Assembly (NCBI GenBank): GCA_965116935.1
Contig: OZ220737.1
Span: 4,402,001 to 4,466,000, forward strand
Direction of reading: 5' to 3'
DNA from: VXYL01 sp965116935
Lineage (GTDB): Bacteria > Pseudomonadota > Gammaproteobacteria > Pseudomonadales > Azotimanducaceae
Length of the DNA: 64,000 bases
Shown piece after piece: positions 33,756 to 42,687 of the stretch. The first letter of the stretch is position 1, and every line of letters begins with the position of its first letter. The notes under the pieces were generated by a model. It saw only the letters and a program-made list of their open reading frames with translations, was not told the origin of the DNA and ran no database searches. The position numbers and the translations under genes are program-made.

Positions 33756-35087
33756 CTAACCGTCTGCGCCGGCCAGGCCCTTACCCGCCGGTCGCGACTC
33801 CTCCCGAGCAGCCACCGCCTGCAGCCGTTTTGCATGCTTCCTTCCGTCGAAGAGCACGAGCACGGCGGCAGACGCCGCGAGCAGAACCGCCATCGCGAAA
33901 AACTCCGAGCTGTAGCCCATGTGGGCGGCCACCAAAGCGAACAGTGCCGAACCGATGGTGCGGCTGAGGTTCGCAAGGGACATATAGATGGCGAACTGCG
34001 TGGCGGCGACCTTCGTCCAGCACAAGTTCATGAAGAGAGCAATGACCGCCACGAACACCACCTGTCCGAGAATCTTGGCGACGAGACCCAAGGCAATGAC
34101 GAAGGCTTGGCTGTCCCAAAGGGGCGTCAGCAAGGCGAACGCAGCATGGGCGATGGCGGCCAGCACCAACGCGCCCATGAGATAGCGCCGTGCCCCACGC
34201 CGGTCTATGAACGGCCCTACAGCCACCCCGACCACCGCCGCGATCAGCCCTGTCGCCGCGTCGAACGCAGCATAGGACTGCGCGTTAAAGCCCAGTTCCT
34301 GGACCGCGATCACTGGAAACACCACCGACGCGATGCCGTCCCTCACCCGCGCCAGGAACTCCACCAATACCAGCAGCAGGCTCATCGGCAAGAACAGCAC
34401 TCTCAAGAGGTCTCGCAATATCTCACCGAACCGAACGCTTTGCGCTCGCTCCACGAGCGCCGGACGACCCTCGCTCCATGGCATCAGCTTCTCGCCGGCA
34501 CGTTCCCGTACCACCGCCACCAACGTGAAGATGAGGCCTACCGTCAGGCCGCAAGCAACCGCAGCACCGGCCACGCCAAAGCGCACCAGCAGAAAGCCGC
34601 ACGCCGCCTGGAACGCGGCCGCGCCCAGCGTCTGCCCGAAGGCCATGAAGGCATTGGCGCGACCGCGCTCGTCCTCGGGCAGGATGTCGATGGCCATGCC
34701 GTCCACGGCGACATCCTGAGTCGCCGCGAACGTATTGACGAGAAACCCGAACGCCATCAAGGCCGCCAGTTCGCCTGCGTCCGGCGCGGCAGCCACCAAT
34801 GCGACAAACGCCAGCACGAGACCTGCTTGCGCCGCCAACGCCCAAGGCCGACGGAACCCCATCGCCGGCAACGTGAAGCGATCCATGAAGGGCCCGGCCA
34901 CCAGCTTGAACGCCCACGGCAACGCCACCACCGTGACGTACCAAGCGATGTCCGCCTCACCCACCCCCCGCTGCGCGAGCCAAGGCACGATGGCCATGTT
35001 CAAGCCGATGGGGACGCCTTGCGCGAAGTAGAACGCCGTGAAGGAACTGAGCCGCAGCCAGCGCTGCTCGGCGAGAACCAATGTCAT
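33756..35087 (-). CDS. MFS transporter, AmpG-like
   Basis: A 443-residue carrier with about 12 hydrophobic segments. FTAFYFAQGVPIGLNMAIVP at the start and the later PWAFKLVAGPFMDRF and TQDVAVDGMAIDILPEDERG are typical of the AmpG/acetyl-CoA transporter branch, whose founding member imports anhydro-muropeptides from the periplasm. ATG at 35087 gives MTLVLAEQRWLRL; ATG at 35117 would add ten residues and has no better ribosome site. Nearby genes offer no cell-wall link, so substrate is open. Confidence 0.83.
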   Translation of the reverse strand: MTLVLAEQRWLRLSSFTAFYFAQGVPIGLNMAIVPWLAQRGVGEADIAWYVTVVALPWAFKLVAGPFMDRFTLPAMGFRRPWALAAQAGLVLAFVALVAAAPDAGELAALMAFGFLVNTFAATQDVAVDGMAIDILPEDERGRANAFMAFGQTLGAAAFQAACGFLLVRFGVAGAAVACGLTVGLIFTLVAVVRERAGEKLMPWSEGRPALVERAQSVRFGEILRDLLRVLFLPMSLLLVLVEFLARVRDGIASVVFPVIAVQELGFNAQSYAAFDAATGLIAAVVGVAVGPFIDRRGARRYLMGALVLAAIAHAAFALLTPLWDSQAFVIALGLVAKILGQVVFVAVIALFMNLCWTKVAATQFAIYMSLANLSRTIGSALFALVAAHMGYSSEFFAMAVLLAASAAVLVLFDGRKHAKRLQAVAAREESRPAGKGLAGADG

Positions 35088-35323
35088 GTCTGCGCCCAAG
35101 CGATAGGTGGCGCGCATTCGACAACGGGCGGCGGGCAAAGGCAACCGGGGCTCCGGTCAGGTGAATGCCTCGACGAGGGGTTGGCTCCCACCAAGTACGT
35201 TGCACAGAGGGGCCTGCAGCAGGAGTGAGGCGGGCTCTGTGTGCAGCAACTCGTCAATTGCCCCCAGCGCCAACCATCGCGTACGCTACGGTCAAGACTT
35301 GCCGAAGGACTACGAGCGACACC

Positions 35324-36934
35324 GTGGAACGCAAGGATTCGCGCTGGTCCCTTGCCGCAGACGCTGGCATCCTGAGCGAAGCAAACGCCCGTGCGACAGT
35401 GCGCGTGGACGGCAAGCACATCGCACTTTTTGCGACGCCGGACGGCATCCTGGCCTGCAACAACCGCTGTCCCCACGAAGGCTATCCGCTCGTGGAAGGC
35501 ACCCTGGATGGCGATTGCTGGCTCACCTGCCATTGGCACAACTGGAAGTTCAACCTGAAGGACGGTGCCAATCTCTACGGCGGCGACCGACTTCGCGTGT
35601 ACCCGGTGGAAGTGCGCGACGGCAAGATCTGGGTAGATACCGCCGACGAGCCCTCCGCAGACAAGCGCGTGCGCATCCGCCGTGACCTGCACACGGCAAT
35701 GGAAGACAACGATTACTTCCGCATCGCGCGCGAACTCGGACGCATCAAAGCAATCGACGGCGATGCCGAGCTTGCCGTGGCGGACGCCATCGAATGGTCC
35801 GCCGAGCGCTTCGAGTTCGGCTGGACGCACGCCTATGCCGGTGCTGCGGATTGGCTGGCGCTGCACGACGAGCGCCAGGGCCAAGACGCCAAGCTGACCT
35901 GCGTTCTGGAGGCGGTCGGCCACATCGCTGACGATGCCCTCCGACAGCCACGCCATGCGTTCGACCCCGGCAGCGAGCCCTATGACGAAGACGCCTTCGT
36001 TGCTGCCGTCGAAGACGAAGACGTTGCGCGGGCAAGCCGCATCGCCCGCGGCGGCCTTCGAGCCGGCGGTTTCGACGCACTCGATCGGGGCTTGGTGCGG
36101 GCGGCGCTATCCCACTACAGCGGCTTCGGCCACTCGCTGATCTACGTGGACAAGGCGCGATCGCTCTGCCGCCGGCTCGGCGATGCGGCGCGCGAGGGCA
36201 CCGTGCTTGCGCTCGTGCGCGCGCTCAGCTACGCCCGCCGCGAGGACCAGATTCCCGAGTTCGCGGACTACGCCAAGACGCTTGCCGCCTGGCCTTCCGC
36301 CGGCAACGCCCCGACCGCGCACCCGACGCCGCACGATTTCCGCCGTGTGGGGATCGGGTCCGCCCTTGAGCGAGCGCTCGATTTCTCAGGTGGCGATCCC
36401 AAACGGCTGCACAGTGCGCTCCTCGGCGCGAGCGCGTGGAACATGCTCGCCTTCGATCTAGAGCGGGCGACGCGAACCGGTGGTCCCATATCCGGCAACG
36501 TGAACTGGCTCGACTTCACCCACGCGCTCACCTTCGGCGCCGCGGTCCGAGCAGCGTGCGCACGCTATCCGAGCGAATGGCCGCGCGGCCTGCTGCAGAT
36601 GGCCTGCTTCGTGGGCCGCAACCGGGCGTTCACCGTCGCCGAGCCCGACCTCGAGCCTTGGTACGTCGCGGACATCGACGCCTACATGGATTCAGCGGTC
36701 GAGCGCCTGTTCGACCACGGCGACCCGGAGTTCATCATCTCGGTTCACCTGCTGAAAACAACGCTCGCCGTGCGCGAGCTACTGGCCCGCGGGCTGCCCG
36801 AACAGGTGGCCGCCCTCTGCGTCGCCGCCTTGCGCCGTTTCCTCGAGACCCCCATAAAGCGCAAGCACCTGCGCCGCACCGTCAGCCAAGCTCTCGCCTT
36901 CGTCGCCAGGGAGGACGGCCCGGCTACGCTTTGA
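35324..36934 (+). CDS. Rieske [2Fe-2S] domain fused to a large unassigned domain
   Basis: This 536-aa protein starts with a nitrite-reductase-small-subunit type Rieske domain (about residues 5-110). The cluster ligands are visible in CNNRCPHEGYPL (CPH) and CHWHNWKF (CxxH), as is VYPVEVRDGKIWVD. About 420 residues follow: a helical domain with His-rich spots such as LSHYSGFGHSLIYVDKA, FTHALTFGAAVRAACARYP and LISVHLLKTTLAVRELL. The spacing of those histidines recalls questin-oxidase-like (AflY) proteins, but this is only a resemblance. GTG at 35324 is the best start. Predicted role: an oxygenase or oxidase receiving electrons through its own Rieske centre. Confidence 0.75.
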   Translation: MERKDSRWSLAADAGILSEANARATVRVDGKHIALFATPDGILACNNRCPHEGYPLVEGTLDGDCWLTCHWHNWKFNLKDGANLYGGDRLRVYPVEVRDGKIWVDTADEPSADKRVRIRRDLHTAMEDNDYFRIARELGRIKAIDGDAELAVADAIEWSAERFEFGWTHAYAGAADWLALHDERQGQDAKLTCVLEAVGHIADDALRQPRHAFDPGSEPYDEDAFVAAVEDEDVARASRIARGGLRAGGFDALDRGLVRAALSHYSGFGHSLIYVDKARSLCRRLGDAAREGTVLALVRALSYARREDQIPEFADYAKTLAAWPSAGNAPTAHPTPHDFRRVGIGSALERALDFSGGDPKRLHSALLGASAWNMLAFDLERATRTGGPISGNVNWLDFTHALTFGAAVRAACARYPSEWPRGLLQMACFVGRNRAFTVAEPDLEPWYVADIDAYMDSAVERLFDHGDPEFIISVHLLKTTLAVRELLARGLPEQVAALCVAALRRFLETPIKRKHLRRTVSQALAFVAREDGPATL

Positions 36935-37207
36935 CTGCGCGGGTCCTCGTGGCGCCAGCAGGCATAGCGAGTCCTCCTCCAACAAAGCCCGCACTCCAAA
37001 GCGTGCCGAAGGCGCGCACGCAGCGGTGCCCGGCCAACACCACCGCACCCCGCATTCCAGACAACGCCAACAAAGCGCCAGCCCGAACAACGCCACCAAC
37101 AAACCAGCCTCGCCTCGCTGGCACCCGCATGCCTTGACGTGCCTGCGGCGCGATGGAGGGCGCCAACTTGCCGCGAGTCCTGAGAGCCGTCTGTCGGTGT
37201 GGGAGTG
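36935..37207. other. Intergenic stretch, no gene seen
   Basis: It is GC-rich, with short alternating caacaaagc/cgcc motifs and no open frame of credible composition. No terminator hairpin with T-run is evident after the Rieske-fusion gene. Confidence 0.5.
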
Positions 37208-37804
37208 TCAGGCCGCCACGCTCTCGATCACGTCGCCCTTGCGCTGGAGCACGGTCACGCCCTGTTCCAGCGCCATGCGCTTGATCTCGTCGCGAACGTG
37301 GAAGGCCGCCAGGCCAAGGCGTCGTTCGCGGTCAGCAAACTCGGGAAACAGCCGCGGGAAGTTGACCGCCTTGACGTCCAACAGCCGTCGCAGGTCGTTC
37401 TCGTGCGCCTTGTACTTGACCTCGACAACGTACACGGTCCGGCCGTTGACCAGCAGCAGGTCGAACTCATCCTCCAGCCCATCACGGCTGCGCGTGACGT
37501 TCTTGTCGATGAAGTCGAAGCGCACCCCGCCAAGAACCGGGTCGCCCTTGAGGCTGTTGTAGTAGAACTCCTCGGCCACCGAGCCCTGGTTGTTGCCCAC
37601 GCCGCCGTACATTTCCGCCAGCCGGTCCAGCTTGGCATCGGTCTTCGCCAGTTGGGCGTCGGTTTTCGCCAGCTGCGCATCGGTCTTCGCCAGCTGCGCA
37701 TCGGTCTTCGCCAGCTGGGCATCGGTCTTGGCCTGTCGGGCATCGGCCCGATCTTGAGAAGCAGCAATCTTGGCAACAAGCGCCTTCAGCTCGTCGTCGG
37801 TCAT
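37208..37804 (-). CDS. Coiled-coil protein with PD-(D/E)xK-like domain
   Basis: This 198-aa protein has two parts. Residues about 20-60 are five heptads of the form AKTDAQL, encoded by a 21-bp tandem repeat, and should form a coiled coil. The rest carries a nuclease-like core: EDEFDLLLVNGRTVYVVEVKYKA has the D...ExK spacing of PD-(D/E)xK enzymes, followed by DVKAVNFPRLFPEFADRE. Relatives with this architecture are annotated DUF3782/restriction endonuclease-like. ATG 37804 gives MTDDELKALVAKIAAS; upstream in-frame codons look non-coding. Repeat number probably varies between strains. Confidence 0.75.
   Translation of the reverse strand: MTDDELKALVAKIAASQDRADARQAKTDAQLAKTDAQLAKTDAQLAKTDAQLAKTDAKLDRLAEMYGGVGNNQGSVAEEFYYNSLKGDPVLGGVRFDFIDKNVTRSRDGLEDEFDLLLVNGRTVYVVEVKYKAHENDLRRLLDVKAVNFPRLFPEFADRERRLGLAAFHVRDEIKRMALEQGVTVLQRKGDVIESVAA
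37628..37732. repeat. Five tandem 21-bp repeats inside a coiled-coil gene
   Basis: Units of cagctgcgcatcggtcttcgc with 0-4 substitutions repeat five times in frame. Units 3 and 4 are identical, which suggests recent expansion or slippage. The repeat encodes the heptads in the 37208-37804 protein. Confidence 0.9.
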
Positions 37805-38165
37805 GGCAGACGGTCCACCGGGTTGGCACTGCCGCCAGTGTAGCCGAGGCAAGGTTCCAACGACAACGACGACCTCCTCTCGGCGGCCCTTCCGGCGCTC
37901 CCCATCCGGGGGTCGGGACACGCCTTTCCCGATACAGGGACTTTGTGCCCTGCAACGCGGACGGACATCTCCCACAGGCTATTCCGCCTTTCGGCCCTCC
38001 CCAAGGCTTCCTTCCGGCAAGCCAGCAACAACACGGGGGCGCACGAGATGTCCCACGGTAGGACGAAATGTTGTGTATCGCGCATTCTCATGGGGCCAGC
38101 CGGCCATTGGAGGCCCCTCGCGGGCAGGGCACAATGCGCGCCGTTCAAGGGCGTGGAAGCACGAT
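37805..38165. other. Intergenic region of about 360 nt, no gene seen
   Basis: Divergent promoters for the coiled-coil gene (leftward) and the flavin monooxygenase (rightward) must lie here. Frames through it are open by chance on both strands but lack ribosome sites and homologous sequence. No repeat of either family is present. Confidence 0.5.
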
Positions 38166-39422
38166 TTGACCAGCAACTCGGGACGCAACGTCGCCGTCAT
38201 CGGTGCCGGCGCCGCCGGCCTCGTGACGGCGCACGAGCTGCTTCGTGCTGGCCATGCCGTGACGCTATTCGAGCAATCGAACCACGTTGGCGGGCTGTGG
38301 GTTTACGACGAAGCCGTGGAGTCCGATCCGCTCGGCCAACACCCGGAGCGACGCATCCACGGCTCGCTTTACGCCTCCCTTACCACCAACCTGCCGCGGG
38401 ACCTGATGGCCTTCGACGGCTACACGTTCGACAGCGCTGGCGGCGGCGAAGACCACTGGCCTCGCTATCCGGGGCACGCCCAGGTGGCGGAGTACCTCCA
38501 GCGCTTCAGCGACGACTGCGACATAACTGGACGCATTCGCTTCGAGCATGAGGTGGGTTGTGTGACACCTGCCGGCCAAGGCTGGCGCGTGTTCGGCGAG
38601 CGGTTCGATGCCGTGGCGGTGTGCAACGGGCATTTCTCGGAGCCGATCGTGCCGTCGCTCCCGGGAATCGAGCATTTCAAAGGCGCGGCCCTGCACAGCC
38701 ACAACTACCGCAGACCCCAGCCGTTCGCCGGCAAGCGCGTGGTGGTGCTCGGCTCGTCGGTGTCCGGCGCCGACCTCGCACGGGAGCTGGCAAGCGTCGC
38801 GACCGTGCACTTCTCCGGACGCGCCTTCACCCAAACCATCCGGGGCAGAGACGGCATCGTCCGCTGTCCGTCGATGACGAGCCTCGACGGCGCGGACGCG
38901 GTGCTAACCGGCGGCGGGCGCATTCGTGACGTGGACGCCATCGTCTTCTGCACCGGCTACCACTACCGCCTGCCGTTCCTTCCCCCGTTCGTCGGCGGTC
39001 GCGTCCGCAACAACCGCGTGCGCAACGTCTATCAGCAACTGCTCGACATCGATCACCCGAACTTGGCCTTCGTGGGCCTTGGCTTTCGCATCGTCCCGTT
39101 CCCCTTCTTTCAGCGTCAGGCACGTTGGTTCGCGCGCCTGCTTGCCGGCGCATTCGAGCTGCCGCCCCGCGCCGAACGCCGAGCGGCGCTGGCACGGCAA
39201 CTCAGGCACAACCGCGACGCCGGCATCGCCGAGCGCCACTTTCATCGCCTCGAAAGCACCCAGATCGAATACCTGAACGAACTCGCCGGGCAGTGCGGCG
39301 ACGAACCGATGCCGGCCTGGTTCGGCGAACTCTGGCGCGAGCACAAGGCCAACACCCTAGCCTGCCCCGGCGACTACCAGGACATGCCCCTCAAGGCGCA
39401 GGGGCCAACGGTTGTCCCTTAA
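38166..39422 (+). CDS. Flavin-containing monooxygenase
   Basis: This 418-aa FAD/NADPH enzyme oxidises soft nucleophiles such as amines or sulfides. The FAD site is AVIGAGAAGLVTAHELLRAG near the start. The FMO fingerprint FxGxxxHxxxY/F appears as FKGAALHSHNY, and the NADPH-binding Rossmann motif is VVVLGSSVSGADLAREL. The DAIVFCTGYHYRLPFL segment is the conserved ATG-like region. TTG at 38166 has GGAAG about 7 nt upstream and begins exactly before the FAD fold. It may work with the downstream hydratase/ferredoxin/dioxygenase genes, but a gap of 174 nt with a palindromic repeat separates them. Confidence 0.88.
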   Translation: MTSNSGRNVAVIGAGAAGLVTAHELLRAGHAVTLFEQSNHVGGLWVYDEAVESDPLGQHPERRIHGSLYASLTTNLPRDLMAFDGYTFDSAGGGEDHWPRYPGHAQVAEYLQRFSDDCDITGRIRFEHEVGCVTPAGQGWRVFGERFDAVAVCNGHFSEPIVPSLPGIEHFKGAALHSHNYRRPQPFAGKRVVVLGSSVSGADLARELASVATVHFSGRAFTQTIRGRDGIVRCPSMTSLDGADAVLTGGGRIRDVDAIVFCTGYHYRLPFLPPFVGGRVRNNRVRNVYQQLLDIDHPNLAFVGLGFRIVPFPFFQRQARWFARLLAGAFELPPRAERRAALARQLRHNRDAGIAERHFHRLESTQIEYLNELAGQCGDEPMPAWFGELWREHKANTLACPGDYQDMPLKAQGPTVVP

Positions 39423-39435
39423 GCGCGGACCGATA

Positions 39436-39513
39436 GTAGGGGACGGGCTTGTCCCGTCCCGTGTCGAACTCGTCGACGCCCCCAACACGGGACGGGACAA
39501 GCCCGTCCCCTAC
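39436..39513. repeat. Long perfect inverted repeat, family C
   Basis: The arms of 29 nt are exact inverse copies (GTAGGGGACGGGCTTGTCCC... and ...GGGACAAGCCCGTCCCCTAC) around a 20-nt spacer that contains gtcgac. In RNA this would fold as a very stable stem. It stands between the monooxygenase stop and the hydratase start and may act as a bidirectional block, though there is no T-run. Confidence 0.9.
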
Positions 39514-39596
39514 AAGGACATACGGATCTGCGTTGCCCTTGCCGCCCCAACCGCAAAGCGACAGACTTCCGCGCGAAGTCCTTGAAGGAGAAGCTC

Positions 39597-40370
39597 GTGC
39601 CGGACCTTGAAGCCACGCTGTACGAAGTTCGTGATGGCGCCGCCTGGATCACGCTGAATCGGCCGCAGAATCGCAATGCGCTGTCCGCCGTTCTCGTGGC
39701 GGAGCTCTACGACAACCTGCTCGCCGCCAATGCCGACGAAAAGGTGCGCTCCATCGTCATCACCGGCACCGACCCTGCCTTCTGCGCCGGCGCGGACCTC
39801 AAGAGCCCACCCGGCGCAAGCATCGAGGGGCGACGCTCGGTGCCCTATCCGCAGGTTCTCACCACCATCATGGAAAGCCCGAAGCCGGTGATCGCGGCAG
39901 TGAACGGCGCGGCCTTCGCCGGGGGGTTGGGCCTCGTTGGCGCCTCCGACATCGTCATCGCCGCAGAGGAGGTGCAGTTCAGCTTCAGCGAGGTTCGCAT
40001 CGGCGTGATTCCGGCGGTGATCTCCGTGGTGTGCCTACCGAAGCTCGGTCGCCACCACGGCATGAGGCTGTTCGTCACAGGCGCCCGCTTCACCGGCCGC
40101 GAGGCGGTGGAGATGGGCTTTGCACACCGCGCCGTGCCGAGGCAGGAACTGGAGGCCGCCGTAGGCGAAGAGATCGATATGATTAACCGCGGCGGCCCCA
40201 TCGCGGTGGTGGAGTGCAAGAAGCTCGTGCGCCGCGTGCCGGAGCTTTCCATCGAAGAGGGCTTCCGCGAGACCGCCGAATGGAGCGGGCGCATGTTCCG
40301 CAGCGACGAGGGTGCCGAGGGCATGGCCGCCTTCCGCGAGAAACGCGACGCCGCCTGGATCAGCAAGTGA
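39597..40370 (+). CDS. Enoyl-CoA hydratase/isomerase family protein
   Basis: This 257-residue crotonase-fold protein has the oxyanion-hole loop FCAGADLKSPPG and the second one KPVIAAVNGAAFAGGLGLV. The glutamate that activates water in classical hydratases lies in the region FSFSEVRIGVIPAVIS, consistent with hydratase activity. GTG at 39597 has AAGGAG 7 nt upstream; a TTG five codons earlier overlaps that site and is rejected. The stop overlaps the ferredoxin start (GTGA). The substrate is an unknown enoyl-CoA. Confidence 0.87.
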   Translation: MPDLEATLYEVRDGAAWITLNRPQNRNALSAVLVAELYDNLLAANADEKVRSIVITGTDPAFCAGADLKSPPGASIEGRRSVPYPQVLTTIMESPKPVIAAVNGAAFAGGLGLVGASDIVIAAEEVQFSFSEVRIGVIPAVISVVCLPKLGRHHGMRLFVTGARFTGREAVEMGFAHRAVPRQELEAAVGEEIDMINRGGPIAVVECKKLVRRVPELSIEEGFRETAEWSGRMFRSDEGAEGMAAFREKRDAAWISK

Positions 40371-40687
40371 CCCGCGTTCGCTTCATCGAGCACGACGGCA
40401 CCGAGCACGAGGTCGAGGCCGACAACGGCCGCTCCCTCATGCTCGCCGCCATCGACAACCTGGTTCCCGGCATCGACGCGGATTGCGGCGGCGAATGCGC
40501 GTGCGCGACGTGCCACGTGATGCTGACGGATGAGGCCTATGCGGCGCTCGGGCCACCCGGCGAAACCGAGGAACAGATGCTGGACCTCAATCCGGAGCGT
40601 TCGCCCACCTCCCGCCTCTCCTGCCAGATTCCTGTCACGGATGAGCTCGATGGCTTGAAGGTGCAGCTACCAGAGTTCCAGTTCTGA
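40367..40687 (+). CDS. [2Fe-2S] ferredoxin, adrenodoxin type
   Basis: A 106-aa electron carrier. The cluster cysteines lie in DCGGECACATCHVML (C-x5-C-x2-C) plus the distal one in RLSCQI. One additional cysteine sits inside the loop (GGEC). The fold begins VRFIEHDGTEHEVEADNG. It is translationally coupled to the hydratase gene by the GTGA overlap and lies 23 nt before a 2-oxoglutarate dioxygenase gene. It should serve an oxygenase or P450; no reductase is next to it. Confidence 0.9.
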   Translation: MTRVRFIEHDGTEHEVEADNGRSLMLAAIDNLVPGIDADCGGECACATCHVMLTDEAYAALGPPGETEEQMLDLNPERSPTSRLSCQIPVTDELDGLKVQLPEFQF

Positions 40688-40710
40688 CAACCGAGCGTAC
40701 AATCCTCGGC

Positions 40711-41526
40711 ATGGAAATCGAACCGCTCACCCCGGTCATCGGGGCAGAAGTCCACGGTGTGGCGCTTGCGACCCTCGACGACGACCGCTTCGCGGATGTC
40801 GAGGCTGCCCTGCTCGCCCATCAAGTGCTGTTCTTCCGCGACCAGGAAATGGAGCTCGACCAGCACAAGGCGCTCGGTTTGCGCTTCGGGCCGCTGCACA
40901 TCCACCCAAGTGCACCGCCCGGAGCACCTGGCTATCCCGAAGTGCTGAAGGTGCACGCCGACGCCAACACCATGCGCACCGCCGGCGACAAGTGGCACTC
41001 GGACGTGAGCTGCGACGCCGAGCCACCGATGCTGTCCATCCTGCGCCTGCATACGCTGCCTGAGAGCGGTGGTGGCGACACCTTGTTCTCCAGCATGTAC
41101 GCGGCCTACGACGCGCTTTCCCCGGCCATGCAGGAATACCTCGGAGGGCTTAGCGCCGAGCACGACGGCGGGCCGAACTATCGCGACAGAAACCGTCGCA
41201 TGGGCTATGACGACAGCGAACGCGACTATCCCCGTGCGGAACATCCGGTGATCCGCACCCACCCCCGCACCGGACGCAAGGCGCTGTTCGTCAATTCGGT
41301 TTTCACCACCCGGCTGTGCGACGTGCCGCAGGACGAGGGCGATGCCGTGCTGGCGTTCCTGTACGCGCATGTCGCCAAACCGCAGTTCCAATGCCGCTTT
41401 CGCTGGCAGCCGGGCTCCGTCGCCATGTGGGACAACCGCTGCGTTCAGCACCACGCCATGTGGGACTACTATCCCGAGGTGCGCTCCGGCTACCGCGTCA
41501 CGGTTGCCGGCGACCGGCCGATTTGA
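40711..41526 (+). CDS. TauD/TfdA-family Fe(II)/2-oxoglutarate dioxygenase
   Basis: This 271-aa enzyme hydroxylates a substrate using O2 and 2-oxoglutarate. The iron ligands are the HxD of KWHSDVSCD and the distal histidine in CVQHHAMWDYYPEVRSGYRV, which also holds the arginine for 2-oxoglutarate. The start EIEPLTPVIGAEVHGVAL matches the family. Substrates of relatives include taurine and chlorophenoxyacetates; here the partner is unknown. The downstream MBL gene begins 13 nt later. Confidence 0.9.
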   Translation: MEIEPLTPVIGAEVHGVALATLDDDRFADVEAALLAHQVLFFRDQEMELDQHKALGLRFGPLHIHPSAPPGAPGYPEVLKVHADANTMRTAGDKWHSDVSCDAEPPMLSILRLHTLPESGGGDTLFSSMYAAYDALSPAMQEYLGGLSAEHDGGPNYRDRNRRMGYDDSERDYPRAEHPVIRTHPRTGRKALFVNSVFTTRLCDVPQDEGDAVLAFLYAHVAKPQFQCRFRWQPGSVAMWDNRCVQHHAMWDYYPEVRSGYRVTVAGDRPI

Positions 41527-41539
41527 CGGACAACCAAAC

Positions 41540-42337
41540 ATGATGATCGTCGAACAGATTTGGACCCGGAATGCCTACCGGAACTTCAACTACCTGATCG
41601 CCTGCTCCGAAACAGGGGCGGCCCTTGCCATCGATCCTCTCGATCACGAGCGCTGCCTCGCCACCGCCAAGGATCGGGGCTGGCGCATCACCCAAGTGCT
41701 CAACACCCATGAGCACGGCGACCATACCGGCGGCAACGGCCCGGTAATCGAGGCGACCGGGGCGAGCCTCCTGGCGCACGAAAACGCCGGCGCTCGCATC
41801 GACGGTATGGACGTGGGGCTCTCGGCCGGCGATGTGGTGAAGGTCGGCTCGTCGGTGGAACTCGTGGCGCTCGACACCCCGGGCCACACCATGAGCCACG
41901 TCTGCCTGCTGTCCCGCACCGAAACCCCGGCACTGTTCTGCGGCGACACCCTCTTCAACGCCGGCGCCGGCAACTGCCACGGCGGTGGCCATCCGGAGGA
42001 GCTCTACCAAACCTTCGTGGCGCAACTCGACGCGCTTGGCGATGACACCCGGATCTATCCCGGGCACGACTACATCACCAACAACCTTGCCTTCACGCTG
42101 GACCGCGAACCAGACAACCAGGCCGCCGCAGGCCTGTTGGCGGAGCTCGAAGACAGTCACGACCCAGACAATGCGCTGGTCACCACCATCGCCCAGGAGC
42201 GCAAGATCAACACCTTCTTCCGCCTGCGCAGCCCCTCGGTGATCGCCCGACTCCGCGAGAGCTTCCCGGACCTCCCGCCGGAACCAACCCCCAAGGACGT
42301 GTTCCTGGGCCTGCGCGAACTGCGCAACTCCTGGTAA
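41540..42337 (+). CDS. gloB: Metallo-beta-lactamase fold hydrolase, glyoxalase II-like
   Basis: A 265-residue zinc enzyme. The metal-binding motif is NTHEHGDHTGGNGPV (HxHxDH), with further ligands in DTPGHTMSHVC, LFCGDTLFNAGAGN and IYPGHDYITNN. The C-terminal helical extension (RKINTFFRLRSPSVIARLRE) matches hydroxyacylglutathione hydrolase, which releases D-lactate from S-lactoylglutathione. Assignment to GloB rather than a related thioesterase is likely. It closes the plus-strand run from 39597. Confidence 0.82.
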   Translation: MMIVEQIWTRNAYRNFNYLIACSETGAALAIDPLDHERCLATAKDRGWRITQVLNTHEHGDHTGGNGPVIEATGASLLAHENAGARIDGMDVGLSAGDVVKVGSSVELVALDTPGHTMSHVCLLSRTETPALFCGDTLFNAGAGNCHGGGHPEELYQTFVAQLDALGDDTRIYPGHDYITNNLAFTLDREPDNQAAAGLLAELEDSHDPDNALVTTIAQERKINTFFRLRSPSVIARLRESFPDLPPEPTPKDVFLGLRELRNSW

Positions 42338-42687
42338 GCCAACCGCCGGCCCGCAGCGGGCGAGGTGGTTTCTCACTTTGACCCTTCCGACTGTCGCGGA
42401 TGGGCGCCGGAAACCGGCGATCGTGTGGGGCTGGGGCCAGACGCCGAGCGTTACCGAGGGGTTTGGCGGCGCCCGCCGCCCTCCAGCGCGCCGCAAGGCG
42501 CGCAGAATGTCGCACCAGCGAGATGCGCGCCCTTGCGGGCGCGATGGAGGGCGGGACGCCCTCCCTCCAGAGTGAGACGCGCCACGTCAAAGTGAGACGC
42601 CACCGCGGGCGACGAAATCCGACGCCCCGCCCGGCAGCCTGTTAAGCTACGCACCTCACCAACGTGGGTCGGCTCCGGGAGGGTGCC
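42338..42687. other. Intergenic region of about 350 nt with palindromic repeats
   Basis: No gene is supported. It carries GC palindromes such as GGAGGGCG-gga-CGCCCTCC at 42546-42564, a gcgcgccgcaaggcgcgc palindrome near 42488-42505, and two direct copies of AGTGAGACGC around 42571-42600. Leader and promoter of the following cluster should be in its last 80 nt. Confidence 0.55.

Noticed and set aside
33735..35228. A long plus-strand frame opposite the AmpG-like carrier
   Set aside because: It is a shadow of a membrane protein gene; the product is an implausible run of Gln, His and Arg.
37628..37732. CRISPR array
   Set aside because: The repeats are contiguous 21-mers with no spacers and encode in-frame heptads.
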